Part shown: in pieces, positions 32,780 to 44,329 of the stretch
Position numbering within the stretch: the stretch's first letter is position 1
How the letters are laid out: each line of letters starts with the position of its first letter
NCBI GenBank assembly: GCA_039000515.1
Contig: JBCFYV010000024.1
Location: forward strand, 15,699,759-15,763,758
Length of the DNA: 64,000 nucleotides
Reading direction: 5' to 3'
From: Timema cristinae
Taxonomy: Eukaryota; Arthropoda; Insecta; Phasmatodea; Timematidae
Notes under the pieces: model-generated
Databases searched by the model: none
Told to the model about the DNA's origin: nothing
What the model saw: the letters and a program-made list of their open reading frames with translations, nothing else
Program-made: the position numbers and the translations under genes

Positions 32780-33130
32780 AGTAAGACGGAATCTCAACTT
32801 TCAGGGCGGAAGTTGATGACGTCATAGCTCCCCCTCACCCCATTTCCTCCCGTCTCGCGTGTTCCAGGGAGTCCCCCCCTCCCCCTCCCCCTCTGATGAT
32901 CCAGAGGAGACGGTGGTTGCGGGGGACGGGTAGTATGATTGGTTCAGGAAGTCCCCTCACCCCTTTCCCTCGACGGGTTCTCGGAGTTCTCCCCCTCTCT
33001 CTCCCTCGCTCGGAAGGCTGTTCATGTTTCAGAACGGAAATGCCCCCCTCACCCCTTTCCCTCCGGGGAGTGTACCTTCCTTGGGCTGGAGTTCTCCCTC
33101 TCTCTCTCGCTCCTACAGCTATACCACTCT
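32780..33130. repeat. Terminal inverted repeat, left outer segment
   Basis: GC-rich sequence: terminal AGTAAGACGG, the palindrome TGACGTCA at 32817-32824, then C-rich blocks 'ccccctcacccctttccctc'. Pairs with 51190-51774, where the block containing 'ccctctggatcatcagg' is present twice, so the right terminus is longer. Confidence 0.85.
32817..32824. promoter_or_regulatory. CRE-type palindrome TGACGTCA, left
   Basis: Perfect CREB/ATF consensus, 37 bp inside the left end, mirrored at exactly the same distance at the right end. No expression evidence. Confidence 0.45.
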
Positions 33131-33149
33131 TATACAGGCATCATGTTTC

Positions 33150-34870
33150 AGGGCAGCTATCGGAAAATGGTGTGTCTGTTTTTCCATCCTCTCACCAAGC
33201 AAATGAGGCTACACTTCCAGGAATAATGTTTTTACTCATGGTACATTCACGAATAAAACTTTTTTCGGAAAATGGTGTGTTTGTTTTTCCATCCTCTCCG
33301 AGGCTACACCTCCAGGAAGAATGCTTTTTCATACTCTCATCATGGTACATTCACGAATAAACCTTTTTTTCAAAACATATCGGAAGATGACGTGTTTGTT
33401 TTCTCATCCTCCCACCAAGCAAATGAGGCTACACTTCCAGGAAGAATGTTTTTTCATACTCTCATCATGGTACATTCACGAATAAACCTTTTTTTCAAAA
33501 CATATCGGAAGATGACGTGTTTGTTTTCTCATCCTCCCACCAAGCAAATGAGGCTACACTTCCAGGAATAATGTTTTTACTCACGGTACATTCACGAATA
33601 AAACTTTTTTCGGAAAATGATGTGTTTGTTTTCTCATCCTCCCACCAAGCAAATGAGGCTACACTTCCAGGAATAATGTTTTTTCATACTCTCATCATGG
33701 TACATTCATGAATAAAACTTTTTTCGGAAAATGATGTGTTTGTTTTTCCATCCTCCCTCCGTGCAAATGAGGTTACACTTCCAGGAATAATGTTTTTTCA
33801 TACTCTCATCATGGTACATTCATGAATAAAACTTTTTTCGGAAAATGATGTGTTTGTTTTCTCATCCTCCCACCAAGCAAATGAGGCTACACTTCCAGGA
33901 ATAATGTTTTTTCATACTCTCATCATGGTACATTCATGAATAAACCTTTTTTCGGAAAATGGTGTGTTTGTTTTTCCATCCTCCCACCAAGCAAATGAGG
34001 CTACACTTCCAGGAATAATGTTTTTTCATACTCTCATCATGGCACATTCATGAATAAACCTTTTTTCGGAAAATGGTGTGTTTGTTTTTCCATCCTCCCA
34101 CCAAGCAAATGAGGCTACACTTCCAGGAAGAATGTTTTTTCATACTCTCATCATGGTACATTCATGAATAAAACTTTTTTCGGAAAATGATGTGTTTGTT
34201 TTCTCATCCTCCCTCCATGCAAATGAGGTTACACTTCCAGGAATAATGTTTTTTCATACTCTCATCATGGTACTTTCATGAATAAAACTTTTTTCGGAAA
34301 ATGGTGTGTTTGTTTTCTCATCCTCCCACCAAGCAAATGAGGCTACACTTCCAGGAAGAATGTTTTTTCATACTCTCATCACGGTACATTCACGAATAAA
34401 ACTTTTTTCGGAAAATGATGTGTTTGTTTTTCCATCCTCCCTCCATGCAAATGAGGTTACACTTCCAGGAATAATGTTTTTTCATACTCTCATCATGGTA
34501 CATTCATGAATAAAACTTTTTTCGGAAAATGGTGTGTTTGTTTTTCCATCCTCCCACCAAGCAAATGAGGTTACACTTCCAGGAATAATGTTTTTTCATA
34601 CTCTCATCATGGTACATTCATGAATAAAACTTTTTTCGGAAAATGATGTGTTTGTTTTTCCATCCTCCCCAAGCAAATGAGGCTACACTTCCAGGAATAA
34701 TGTTTTTTATCTCATAGGTACATTCACGAATAAACTTTTTTCGGAAATGGATGTGTTTGTTTTTCCATCCTCTCGAGGCTACACTTCCAGGAATAATGTT
34801 TTTTACTCATGGTACATTCACGAATAAAACTTTTTTCGGAAGATGATGTGTTGTTTTTATCTTCAGCATA
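33150..34870. repeat. 114-bp tandem array, left arm
   Basis: About 15 units with 'ggaataatgttttttcatac', 'ctcatcatggtacattc', 'aataaaacttttttcgg' and 'ccaagcaaatgaggctac'. Unit starts at 33670, 33784 and 33898 give a period of 114 bp, i.e. 38 codons. A stop-free frame therefore repeats and yields long but meaningless ORFs. Some units have deletions or the variant 'aaaacatatcggaag'. Confidence 0.9.
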
Positions 34871-34879
34871 CTTCCGAAA

Positions 34880-37800
34880 ATGATTTTCTCATGTCATTCC
34901 CCACGTACACTCCTGAATAAGTTTAACTCCATGGTACACCTTCAGAATAAAGCTTTTCTTCGAACATCTGTAGACTTATAGCTCTCTCATAGTAACACTC
35001 CTGAAAATTATAGTCTTCCTATGTAACTCCTGTAGCATTAAAGCTCTCCATGTAACACCCTGTAGGCATTATAGCTCTCCCATGTAACCACCGTAGACAT
35101 TAACTCTCATGTACACTCTGTAACATTAAAGCTCCTCCCATGTAACACCTGTAGACACTAAAGCTCTCTCCATGTAACACGCTTGTATGACATTAAAGCA
35201 CTCCCTCTATGGTAACATAACTCTTCGAACATGTATATGCTCTCCTCACTGTAATCTCCTGTAACACAGTTAAAGCTTCTCCTATGTAACACACTGTAGA
35301 CATTAAATGCTTCCATGTAACACCTGTAGACATTATAGCTCCTCATGTAACACCTGTAACATTAATAGCTTCCTCATGTACACTCTGTAAACATTAAAGC
35401 TCTCCATGTAACCCTGTAGACATTAAGCTTCCCATGTAACACCCTGTAGACAATTAGCCCTCATGTAACACTCTCCGTTAAACATTAAAGCTCTCTCTGT
35501 TTACCCAGACACTCCTGTAAACATTATAAGCTTCCCATGTAACACCTGTAGAACATTAAAGCTCCCTATGTAACACCTGTAGACATTATAGCCCTCATGT
35601 AACACCTGTAACATTAAAGCCTCCCATGTAACACCCTGTAAACATTAAAGCTCCCATGTAACACCTGTAGACATTATAGCTCCTCATGTAACACTCTGTA
35701 AACATTAAGCTCCCATGTAACACCCTGTAGACATTAAAGCTCCTCACTGTAACATGCCCTGTAGACATTAATAGCTCCCCATGTAACACTCCTGTAACAT
35801 TAAAGCTCTCCATGTAACACCTGTAGACATTAAAGCTCCTCATGTAACACCCTGTAGACATATAGCTCCCTATGTAACACCTGTAGACATTATAGCTCCC
35901 ATGTAACACCCTGTAGACATTAAAGCTCTCCATGTAACACCTGTAAACATTAAAGCTCCCCATGTAACACCCTGTAGATAGCTATTAAAGCTCTCTCCTC
36001 TGTAACACACCTGTAGACATTATAGCTCCCTCATGTAACACCTGTAGACTTAAAGCCCCTCATGTAACACCTGTAACATTAAGCTCCCATGTACACCTGT
36101 AACATAGCCCCCATGTACACTGTAACATATAGCCCTCATGTAACCATGTAACATTAAGCCCTCATGTAACACTGTAACATTAAGCTCCCCATACATGTAA
36201 CATAACCCTGTAACTGTAGACAATTATAGCCTCTCATGTAACACTCTGTAAACATTAAAGCTCCCCTGTACACCCTGTAACATTAAAGCTCCCCTATGTA
36301 ACACCTGTAGACATTATAGCTCTCCATGTAACACCTGTAACATTAAAGCCTCATGTACACACTGTAACATTAAGCCCTCATGTAACACCCTGTAGACATT
36401 ATAGCTCTCCATGTAACACCTGTAGACATTATATAGCTCCTCATGTAACACTCCTGTAGACATTAAAGCTCTCCCATGTAACACCTGTAAACATTAAAGC
36501 CTCCCTATGTAACACCTGTAGACATTATAGCTCCCTCATGTAACAACCCCTAGTAGACACAAATATAGTCCCTCATGTAAACTACTGCTGTAAACTTATA
36601 GCTCCTCATGTAACACCCTGTAACATTATAGCTCCTTGTACACTGTAACATAACCCTATGTAACCGTAAACATTAAAGCTCCCCTATGTAAACCTGTAGC
36701 ATTAGCCTTGTAACACTTTAAAGCTCTCTCCTCATGTAACACCCTGTAAACATTATAGCTCCTCATGTAACACCCTGTAGAACATTATAGCTCTCCCATG
36801 TAACCCTGTAACATAGCTCTATGTAACACCTGTAGACATTATAGCTCCTCATGTAACACTCTGTAACATTATAGCTCTCAGTACACTTGTAACATTAAGC
36901 CTCTTGTAACACATTACATTAAAGCTCCCCTATGTAACACCCTGTAGACAATATAGCCCCTCATGTAACACTCTGTAAACATTAAAGCTCCCCGCGTAGC
37001 ACCCTGTAAACATTAAAGCTCCCCTATGTAACACCCTGTAGACAATATAGCCCCTCATGTAACACTCTGTAAACATTATAGCTCCTCATGTAACACCCTG
37101 TAAACATTAAAGCTCCCCTATGTAACACTCTGTAGACAATATAGCCCCTCATGTAACACTCTGTAAACATTAAAGCTCTCCCATGTAACACCCTGTAGAC
37201 ATTAAAGCCCCTCATGTAACACCCTGTAGACAATATAGTCCCTCATGTAACACTCTGTAAACATTAAAGCTCTCCTATGTAACACCCTGTAAACATTAAA
37301 GCTCCCCTATGTAACACCCTGTAGACATTAAAGCTCTCCCATGTAACACTCCGTAGACATCATAGCTCCTCATGTAACATCCTGTAAACATTAAAGCTGC
37401 CCCATGTAACACCCTGTAGACATTATAGCTCCTCATGTAACACCATGCAGACATTATAGCTCTCCCATGTAACACCCTGTGGACATTAAAGCCCTCCATG
37501 TATCATCCTGTAAACATTAAAGCACCCCCATGTAACACCCTGTAAACATTAAAGCTCCCCCATGTAACACCCTGTAAACATTATAGCTCCCCTATGTGAC
37601 ACCATGCAGACCTTAAAGCCCCCCTATGTAACACTCTGTAAACATTAAAGCTCTCCCATGTAACACCCTGTACACATTAAAGCTCCCCCTATGTAACACC
37701 CTGTAGACAATATAGCCCCCTATGTAACACTCTGTAAACATTATAGCTCCTCATGTAACACCCTGTAAACATTATAGCTCTCCCATGTAACACGCTGTAG

Positions 37801-38030
37801 ACATTATAGCTCCTCATGTAACACCCTGTAGACAATATAGCACTCCTATGTAACACTCTGTAAACATTAAAGCTCCCCTATGTAACACCCTGTAGACAAT
37901 ATAGCCCCTCATGTAACACTCTGTAAACATTAAAGCTCCCGCGTAACACCCTGTAAACATTAAAGCCCTCCTATGTAACACCCTGTAGACAATATAGCCC
38001 CTCATGTAACACTCTGTAAACATTATAGCA
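34880..38030. repeat. ~32-bp tandem array, left arm
   Basis: Unit: 'catgtaacaccctgtaaac' plus 'attaaagctcctc' (31-33 bp). The part 37000-38030 is regular. The part 34880-36950 is full of short deletions and homopolymer changes not seen in the matching right-arm array. Frames across it are artefacts. Confidence 0.9.
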
Positions 38031-38310
38031 TCCCTGAGTACGCTCGCATCATGCGCAAATGATCTCAGATTATTCACGCAAATGATGGGACATGGCATCC
38101 TAAAGTCACGGCTGCACTCTCATCATGCGCAGTATATCTGACCCTCCTGGGTACACTCTCGTCATGCGCAAATGATGGCACATAGCATCCCTGAGTATGC
38201 TCGCATCAGACTGTAACTGGCTAACCGTGAGGTCCCGGGTTGTAACCCTCCGACTGTAGAAAACAGATTAGCTCCTGATCAACTATGCTCAGCTTCTAAT
38301 CCTGACCGTT
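38031..38310. repeat. Arm spacer with tRNA-like words, left
   Basis: Contains 'tcatgcgcaaatgatggcac' and relatives three times, then 'gtcccgggttgtaaccctcc', a B-box-like stretch. The mirror copy is at about 44780-45020. Confidence 0.75.
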
Positions 38311-38460
38311 CTCTGAGAGGACCGTACCAGACCGTACTCTGAGAGGTCTCGTACCAGACTGTACTCCGAGAGGCTCGTAACAAACTGTACTCTGAGAGGC
38401 TCGTACCAGACTGTACTCTGAGAGGTCCGTACCAGACTGTACTCTGAGAGGTTCAGCTTC
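38310..38460. repeat. ~31-bp GAGAGG tandem repeat, left arm
   Basis: Five units of 'accagactgtactctgagag' plus 'gtccgt'. Fewer units are present in the mirror copy near 44690-44765, so unit number differs between arms. Confidence 0.75.
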
Positions 38461-38559
38461 TAATCCCGAATGTCACCTTATGTCATTGTACCAGACTGTA
38501 ACTGACTACCTCGTTTTATTGTAGCAAGAGGTTCGAGGTTGTAACCGGCTACCACGTAT

Positions 38560-39660
38560 TATTGTAGCAAGAGGTCCAAGGTTGTAACCCCCGACTGTGG
38601 CAGTCGTATTTTTTCTCTCAATACGTCCGAGTCAGATTCGAACCCTGGTATCGTTAAACCATGATGATGTAATAAACCCGAGCGAAAGGTTTTTTTCTCT
38701 CAATACGTTTGAGTCAGATTCGAACCTCGTTACTGTCGAAAGTTTTTTTCTCTCAATACGTCGAGTCAGATTCGAACCCTGGTATCGTTAAACCATGATG
38801 ATGTAATAAACCCGAGCGAAAGGTTTTTTTCTCTCAATACGTGAGTCAGATTCGAACCTCGTTACTGTCGAAAGTATTTTTTCTCTCAATACGTCCGAGT
38901 CAGATTCGAACCTGGTATCGTTAAACCATGATGATGTAATAAACCCGAGCGAAAGGTTTTTTTTTTCTCAATACGTCCGAGTCAGATTCGAACCCTCAGT
39001 ATCGTTAGTTAGTTTCCTTAAACCCTATGGTCACCAAAGCAGGCACGCGTCACAAATGGTTTAAACACTTTCACTTTTTTTCTCCCTCTCTGAGGAAGGG
39101 GGGAGGAGTTCTGGTATAGCTTACCTCGGGTGATGTGTCAGGAAGGGTCGAGGTGAGGGATTTGGACGGTCAACTCGGGAGCTGGACCGAATAATGGTTA
39201 TACCTCCCTAAACGACTTAATTGAATTGATCTTTTTTCAAAAAACCTCTCCACCTGTTACTACCTGACGAACTTTTATTGTACCAATTAGCTCTGAGTCA
39301 TTCGAACCTGGTATCGTTTAAACATGATGATGTAATAAACCGAGCGAAAGGTTTTTTTTCTCAATACGTCCGAGTCAGATTCGAACCTCGTTACTGTCGA
39401 AAGTATTTTTTCTTAATTACGTCCGAGTCAGTTCGAACCCTGGTATCGTTAACATGATGATGTAATAAACCCGAGCGAAAGTTTTTTTCTCTCAATACGT
39501 CCGAGTCATTCGAACCTCGTTACTGTCGAAAGTATTTTTTCTCTCAATACGTTCCGAGTCAGATTCGAAACCTGGTTATCGTTTAAACATTGATGATGTA
39601 ATAAACCGAGCGAAAGGTTTTTTTCTCTCATACGTTTGAGTCAGATTCGAACCTCAGTAT
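38560..39660. repeat. B-box-bearing repeat units, inner left arm and loop edge
   Basis: Alternating units carry 'gagtcagattcgaacc' followed either by 'ctggtatcgttaaacc' and 'atgatgatgtaataaacc', or by 'tcgttactgtcgaaag'. On the - strand each unit contains GGTTCGAATC, the tRNA B-box core. Mirror units are at 44345-44560. The part after 39000 interleaves with a ~255 bp repeat. Confidence 0.8.
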
Positions 39661-39905
39661 CGTTAGTTAGTTTCCTTAAACCATATGGTCACCAAAGCAG
39701 GCACGCGTCACAAATGGTTTTAAACACTTTCACTTTTTTTCCCCCTCTTGAGAAGGGGGAGAGGTTCTGGTATAGCTTACCCTCGGGTGATGTGTCAGGG
39801 AATGGGTCGAGGTGAGGGACTCGGACGGTCAACTCGGGAGCTGGACCGAATATGGATTATACCCCCTAAACGACTTAATGAATTGATCTTTTTCAAAAAC
39901 CTCTC
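39003..39905. repeat. Direct repeat of ~250 bp in the loop edge
   Basis: Two copies (about 39003-39260 and 39660-39905) share 'caccaaagcaggcacgcgtc', 'gttctggtatagcttacc', 'cggtcaactcgggagctgg' and 'ctaaacgactta'. They differ by several small indels. No mirror copy was seen in the right arm. Confidence 0.75.
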
Positions 39906-39959
39906 CACTCTTATAACGCTGGAAATCTTCATCACTTTCCAACTATGTGCTATTTGAAA

Positions 39960-42200
39960 AGATCAATTCGATTAAGCGTTAGATTGCAATACATTGAAAT
40001 GCTGAGGTCAAAAATTTAAGAGATTTTTTAATTGTACATCACTTGCTTACAAAAAAGATCAATCTGATTAAACGTTAGATTTGCAATACATTGAAATGCG
40101 AGGTCAAAAATTTAAGAGATTTTTTTAATTGTACATCACTTGCTTACAATGGTATAAAGATTATTAAATCATTTCCTGGAATACAAATTATTCCTTAAAA
40201 CATTGAACATCACTTGCATCAGATTAGCTCTTTTAAATTGACCAAGCTGGCTAAAATGTTTTGACCAATGTTGGCAGCCTAAAAAGTTAAATACAGTTTA
40301 AGCGTTAGATTTGCAATACATTGAAATGCCGAGGTCAAAAATTTAAGAGATTTTTTTAATTGTACATCACTTGCTTACAATGGTATAAAGATTATTAAAT
40401 CATTTCCTGGAATACAAATTATTCCTTAAAACATTGAACATTAATTGTACATCACTTGCTTACAATGGTATAAAGATTATTAAATCATTTCCTGGAATAC
40501 AAATTATTCCTTAAAACATTGAACATCACTTGCATCAGATTAGCTCTTTTAAATTGACCAAGCTGGCTAAAATGTTTTGACCAATGTTGGCAGCCTAAAA
40601 AGTTAAATACAGTTTAAGCGTTAGATTTGCAATACATTGAAATGCCGAAGTCAAAAATTTAAGAGATTTTTAATTGTACATCACTTGTGGTTATTAAATC
40701 ATTTCCTGGAATAGCTTTATCAAAACTTTAGCTAACCTAACAGGGAGCAAGTTATAATTATTAAATCATTTCCTGGAATACAAATTAACTCTTTTAAAAA
40801 AAAACATTGTACTTCACTTGGTTCAGGAAAATATCTCAACAAACAGTAAGGTGTAATAGATTTGCAATACATTGAAATGTCGAGGTCAAAAATTTAAGAG
40901 ATTTTTTTAATTGTACATCACTTGCTTACAATGGTATAAAGATTATTAAATCATTTCCTGGAATACAAATTATTCCTTAAAACATTGAACATCACTTGCA
41001 TCAGATTAGCTCTTTTAAATTGACCAAGCTGGCTAAAATGTTTTGACCAATGTTGACAGCCTAAAAAGTTAAATACAGTTTAAGCGCTAGATTTGCAATA
41101 CATTGAAATGCCGAAGTCAAAAATTTAAGAGATTTTTTAATTGTACATCACTTGCTTACAAAAAAGATCAATCTGATTAAACGTTAGATTTGCAATACAT
41201 TGAAATGCTGAGGTCAAAAATTTAAGAGATTTTTTTAATTGTACATCACTTGCTTACAATAGTATAAAGATTATTAAATCATTTCCTGGAATACAAATTA
41301 GTTCTTAAAACATTGTACGTCAATTGGTTTCAGATTAGCTCTTTCAAATTGACCAAGCTGGCTAAAATGTTTTGATCAATGTTGACAGCCTAAAAAGTTA
41401 AATACAGTTTAAGCGTTAGATTTGCAATACATTGAAATGCCTGAAGTCAAAAATTTAAGAGATTTTTTAATTGTACATCACTTGCTTACAAAAAAAGATC
41501 AATCTGATTAAACGTTAGATTTGCAATACATTGAAATGCTGAGGTCAAAAATTTAAGAGTTTTTTTAATTGTACATCACTTGCTTACAATGGTATAAAGA
41601 TTATTAAATCATTTCCTGGAATACAAATTATTCCTTAAAACATTGAACATCACTTGCATCAGATTAGCTCTTTTAAATTGACCAAGCTGGCTAAAATGTT
41701 TTGACCAATGTTGACAGCCTAAAAAGTTAAATACCGTTTAAGCGTTAGATTTGCAATACATTGAAATACCGAAGTCAAAAATTTAAGAGATTTTTAATTG
41801 TACATCACTTGTGGTTATTAAATCATTTCCTGGAATAGCTTTATCAAAACTTTAGCTAACCTAACAGGGAGCAAGTTATAATTATTAAATCATTTCCTGG
41901 AATACAAATTAACTCTTTTAAAAAAACACATTGTACTTCACTTGGTTCAGGAAAATATCTCAACAAACAGTAAGGTGTAATAGATTTGCAATACATTGAA
42001 ATGCCGAGGCCAAAAATTTAAGAGATTTTTTAATTGTGCATCGCTTACGGTTATTAAATCATTTCCTGGAATACAAATTAGCTCTTTTAAAAAAAACATT
42101 GTACATCCCCTCGATAAAACAGATTAGCTCTTTCAAATTGACTAAGCCGGCAAAAATGTTTTGACCAATGTTGACAGCCTAAAAGTTAAATACTGTTATA
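39960..42200. repeat. Higher-order satellite-like array in the loop
   Basis: Units of about 230 bp contain 'gcgttagatttgcaatac', 'attgaaatgccgaggtc', 'aaaaatttaagag', 'aattgtacatcacttgc', 'aaatcatttcctggaatac', 'ttaaattgaccaagctgg' and 'gaccaatgttgacagcc'. Copies start near 40300, 40615, 41085, 41408 and 41735, with shortened and inserted variants. It occurs only on the left side of the centre. Confidence 0.85.
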
Positions 42201-42329
42201 AATCATAAGCTTTGTCAATCTTTCAAAAATATACAATTATCATAATCTTTCAAAATATATTCACTTAGACAACCTACATTTATCATGTTCATATAGTTTT
42301 TTAGTTATACTGCCTGTTCTCTCCCTCAC

Positions 42330-42826
42330 TTAGTCCGACCGTAAAAGTCTCGCTTGATCAGACTTAAACCATTCGTTGATTACTCGTACATTTTCCGTAG
42401 CACAGGAGTAAATAGTATCAGAATGTGTAGGACACTTGTCCACCTTGTACAGTTTTTTAAGTTTACTCAGAGAAGGACAGCCGAGTTCACCTAGCTCGCG
42501 AAAGTTATACTTATCTTCGGTAATGACACTTTGTAACCATTTCATCTTCTCAGCACCTTTAATGTAGATTGTCGGCGGTGTTGTGTACCGCTCTAAAATA
42601 GGACGAAGATTCGAGTACTGTACTTCCCCTCCGTTCCAAGATAACCCATGATAATATTGAGTTAGATAACTTACGTTTCTCAAGCTGAAGTCGAGAGGTT
42701 ATCAATCTTGAACGGCGGAAGAAACTTGTAGTTGATCTCCTCGAAGGGCTCGAAATGTAAAACACTCAACTCTTTGAATATGAATACTATTTCCTCACTC
42801 GAGTATCCTTGCATATCAATCAACAT
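42330..42826 (-). pseudogene. Small loop gene, one frameshift; unnamed insect protein family
   Basis: Two consecutive - strand frames form one remnant. The first (ATG at 42824-42826, TGA at 42680-42682; 48 residues) begins MLIDMQGY and contains FIFKEL and PPF. The second (42330 to about 42692, open just upstream of 42683) contains YHGLSWNGG, TIYIKGAEKMKWL, LGCPSL and CPTHSDTIYSCATENV, and ends shortly after NEWF. Together they would be roughly 165 residues. The order '(I/V)D.QG ... F.FKEL ... PPF ... HG..W ... (I/Y)(V/I)KG.EK..WL ... LGCPSL ... C..H ... CA..NV' is one I recall from many uncharacterised insect genome proteins, often multi-copy. Its function is unknown to me. The frameshift lies within about 15 bp near 42685. 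It is the only coding remnant in the foldback, and its place in the loop suggests a cargo or ancestral element gene. Confidence 0.6.
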
Positions 42827-42829
42827 GGT

Positions 42830-43107
42830 GAACCACCTTAGATATTTTCCTCTAGAATGTAGATAGTAACTAATGATCTCATCTAGAAAGCTTACTTCTA
42901 TATATAAGGAGTCAGCGTGTGACTCGGAAAGTTCATACAGATGTGAACCGTAAAGCCTGTACGGGTTACAGAGGAAGGGGCGGAAGTTTGACCCTTACCC
43001 TCTCAGCCAATGTCTTGTACTTACCCGTGCATGTAATACTGAGCCCAGGATAAACTCACGAGTGACGAGGAGAGCTCACCAGTGCATGGTCTCGAGCTGT
43101 GCTCATG
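42830..43107. other. Loop sequence upstream of the small gene
   Basis: Single-copy in this window. Possible 5' region of the - strand gene; no promoter motif could be assigned. Confidence 0.3.
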
Positions 43108-43382
43108 ATCGAAATCTGACTGAAGCTTTGTTTGAGAGACGAACGGTGGAACATTTATAGAAGGGATGATTGTTGAGAGTCCTCCAATAGGCTCAAGCTA
43201 TATTCTTTCATCAGTACTCTGGCTCGGGAAGGTCGTGGGAGAGAAAAATCTGACTGAAGCTTTGTTTGAGAGACGAATGGTGGAACATTTATAGAAGAGG
43301 CGATTGTTGAGAGTCCTCCAATAGGTTCAAGCTATATTCCTTCATCAGTACTCCAGCTCAGGAGGGTCGTGGGAGAGAAAAA
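43108..43382. repeat. Tandem duplication, ~138 bp x 2
   Basis: 'atctgactgaagctttg', 'gaacatttatagaag', 'gagagtcctccaatagg' and 'ttcatcagtactc' recur at an offset of about 138 bp with few differences, implying a recent duplication. Confidence 0.85.
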
Positions 43383-43539
43383 AACCCTACATGTTCTCCC
43401 TCTACATCGAACATTAAGATTTTCCCACACTTTCCGGAAAGAGGGTTCCCATCCTCCCTCCACGTAAAGCTCCTTCTAAGAAGATAAACGTATTCTGGCC
43501 TGCCCGTCTGTTGAGGCTAGTTCGAGAAATTACAGATAC

Positions 43540-44165
43540 ATACTAAATTAGCGTATTGTTTTCTCAAGTCTTTTTTAAAGCACTAACATTTTTTTCTTAT
43601 AACATACTAAATTAGCATATTTTTTAAAGCACTAACATACACCTGCTTTTTTTCTCAAGTCTTTTTCTAGCGGCATTAATCAAAACTCTATTTAAACAGA
43701 TACATACTAAATTAGCTTATTTTTTAAGCGCTAACATTAATCAATAGTAGATCTGCTGTTTGATATAGTAGATCAGCAGTTGTTTAGTATAGTAGATCGT
43801 CAAGCGTCTGCTATAGTAGATCAACAGTTGCCTGGTATAGCAGATCAGATGTTTGGTATAGCAGATCATCGGCTGTTTGGCTCTGGTATAGTATATCAGA
43901 TTAGTTGTTTGGAATAGTTGAGGCTTGATCCTTGTAATCAAAACATACGCATGCTTTTTTCTCAAGTCTTTTTCTAGCGGCATTAATCAAAACTCTATTT
44001 AAACAGATACATACTAAATTAGCTTATTTTTTAAGCGCTAACATTAATCAATAGTAGATCTGCTGTTTGATATAGTATATCAGATGACTGGTATAACAGA
44101 TCATCAGCTGTTTGGCTTAGTATAGCAGATCAGTTGTTTGCTATAGTAGGAAATCAGACCGCTGG
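43540..44165. repeat. Short interspersed repeats in the loop
   Basis: 'acatactaaattagc' with 'aagc.ctaacat' occurs four times. 'atagtagatcagcagttg'-type units of about 24 bp occur about ten times (43741-43915 and 44050-44155). A ~75 bp block ('aaactctatttaaacagatac' in part) is duplicated near 43686 and 43986. Confidence 0.8.
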
Positions 44166-44329
44166 CAGACTTTATGAGTGGAGGGCTTGATCCTTGTGTT
44201 CCGGACCTCATTCCTCATCCCTCGTTTCCTACCGGGTGTGCGTTTAATTCCCTGGGAAGAGTCCACCCTCCTCGTTCCCTATACGCCAACTCCAGCTGCG
44301 TACGAGAGCAGGAATTTGGAAGGAGGGCG

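Noticed and set aside
32780..32789. Link between the foldback terminus AGTAAGACGG and the SINE tail agtaagacgcgg
   Set aside because: Only nine to ten bases agree and the neighbouring sequence is unrelated, so the similarity is probably chance.
32896..34509. Long open frames (up to ~154 codons) in the left 114-bp array
   Set aside because: The period of 114 bp is a multiple of three and the unit lacks stops in one frame, so frames repeat automatically. The peptide repeats exactly with the DNA unit and matches no protein.
33150..38030. CRISPR-like array
   Set aside because: Units are contiguous tandem repeats without unique spacers, in a eukaryotic context.
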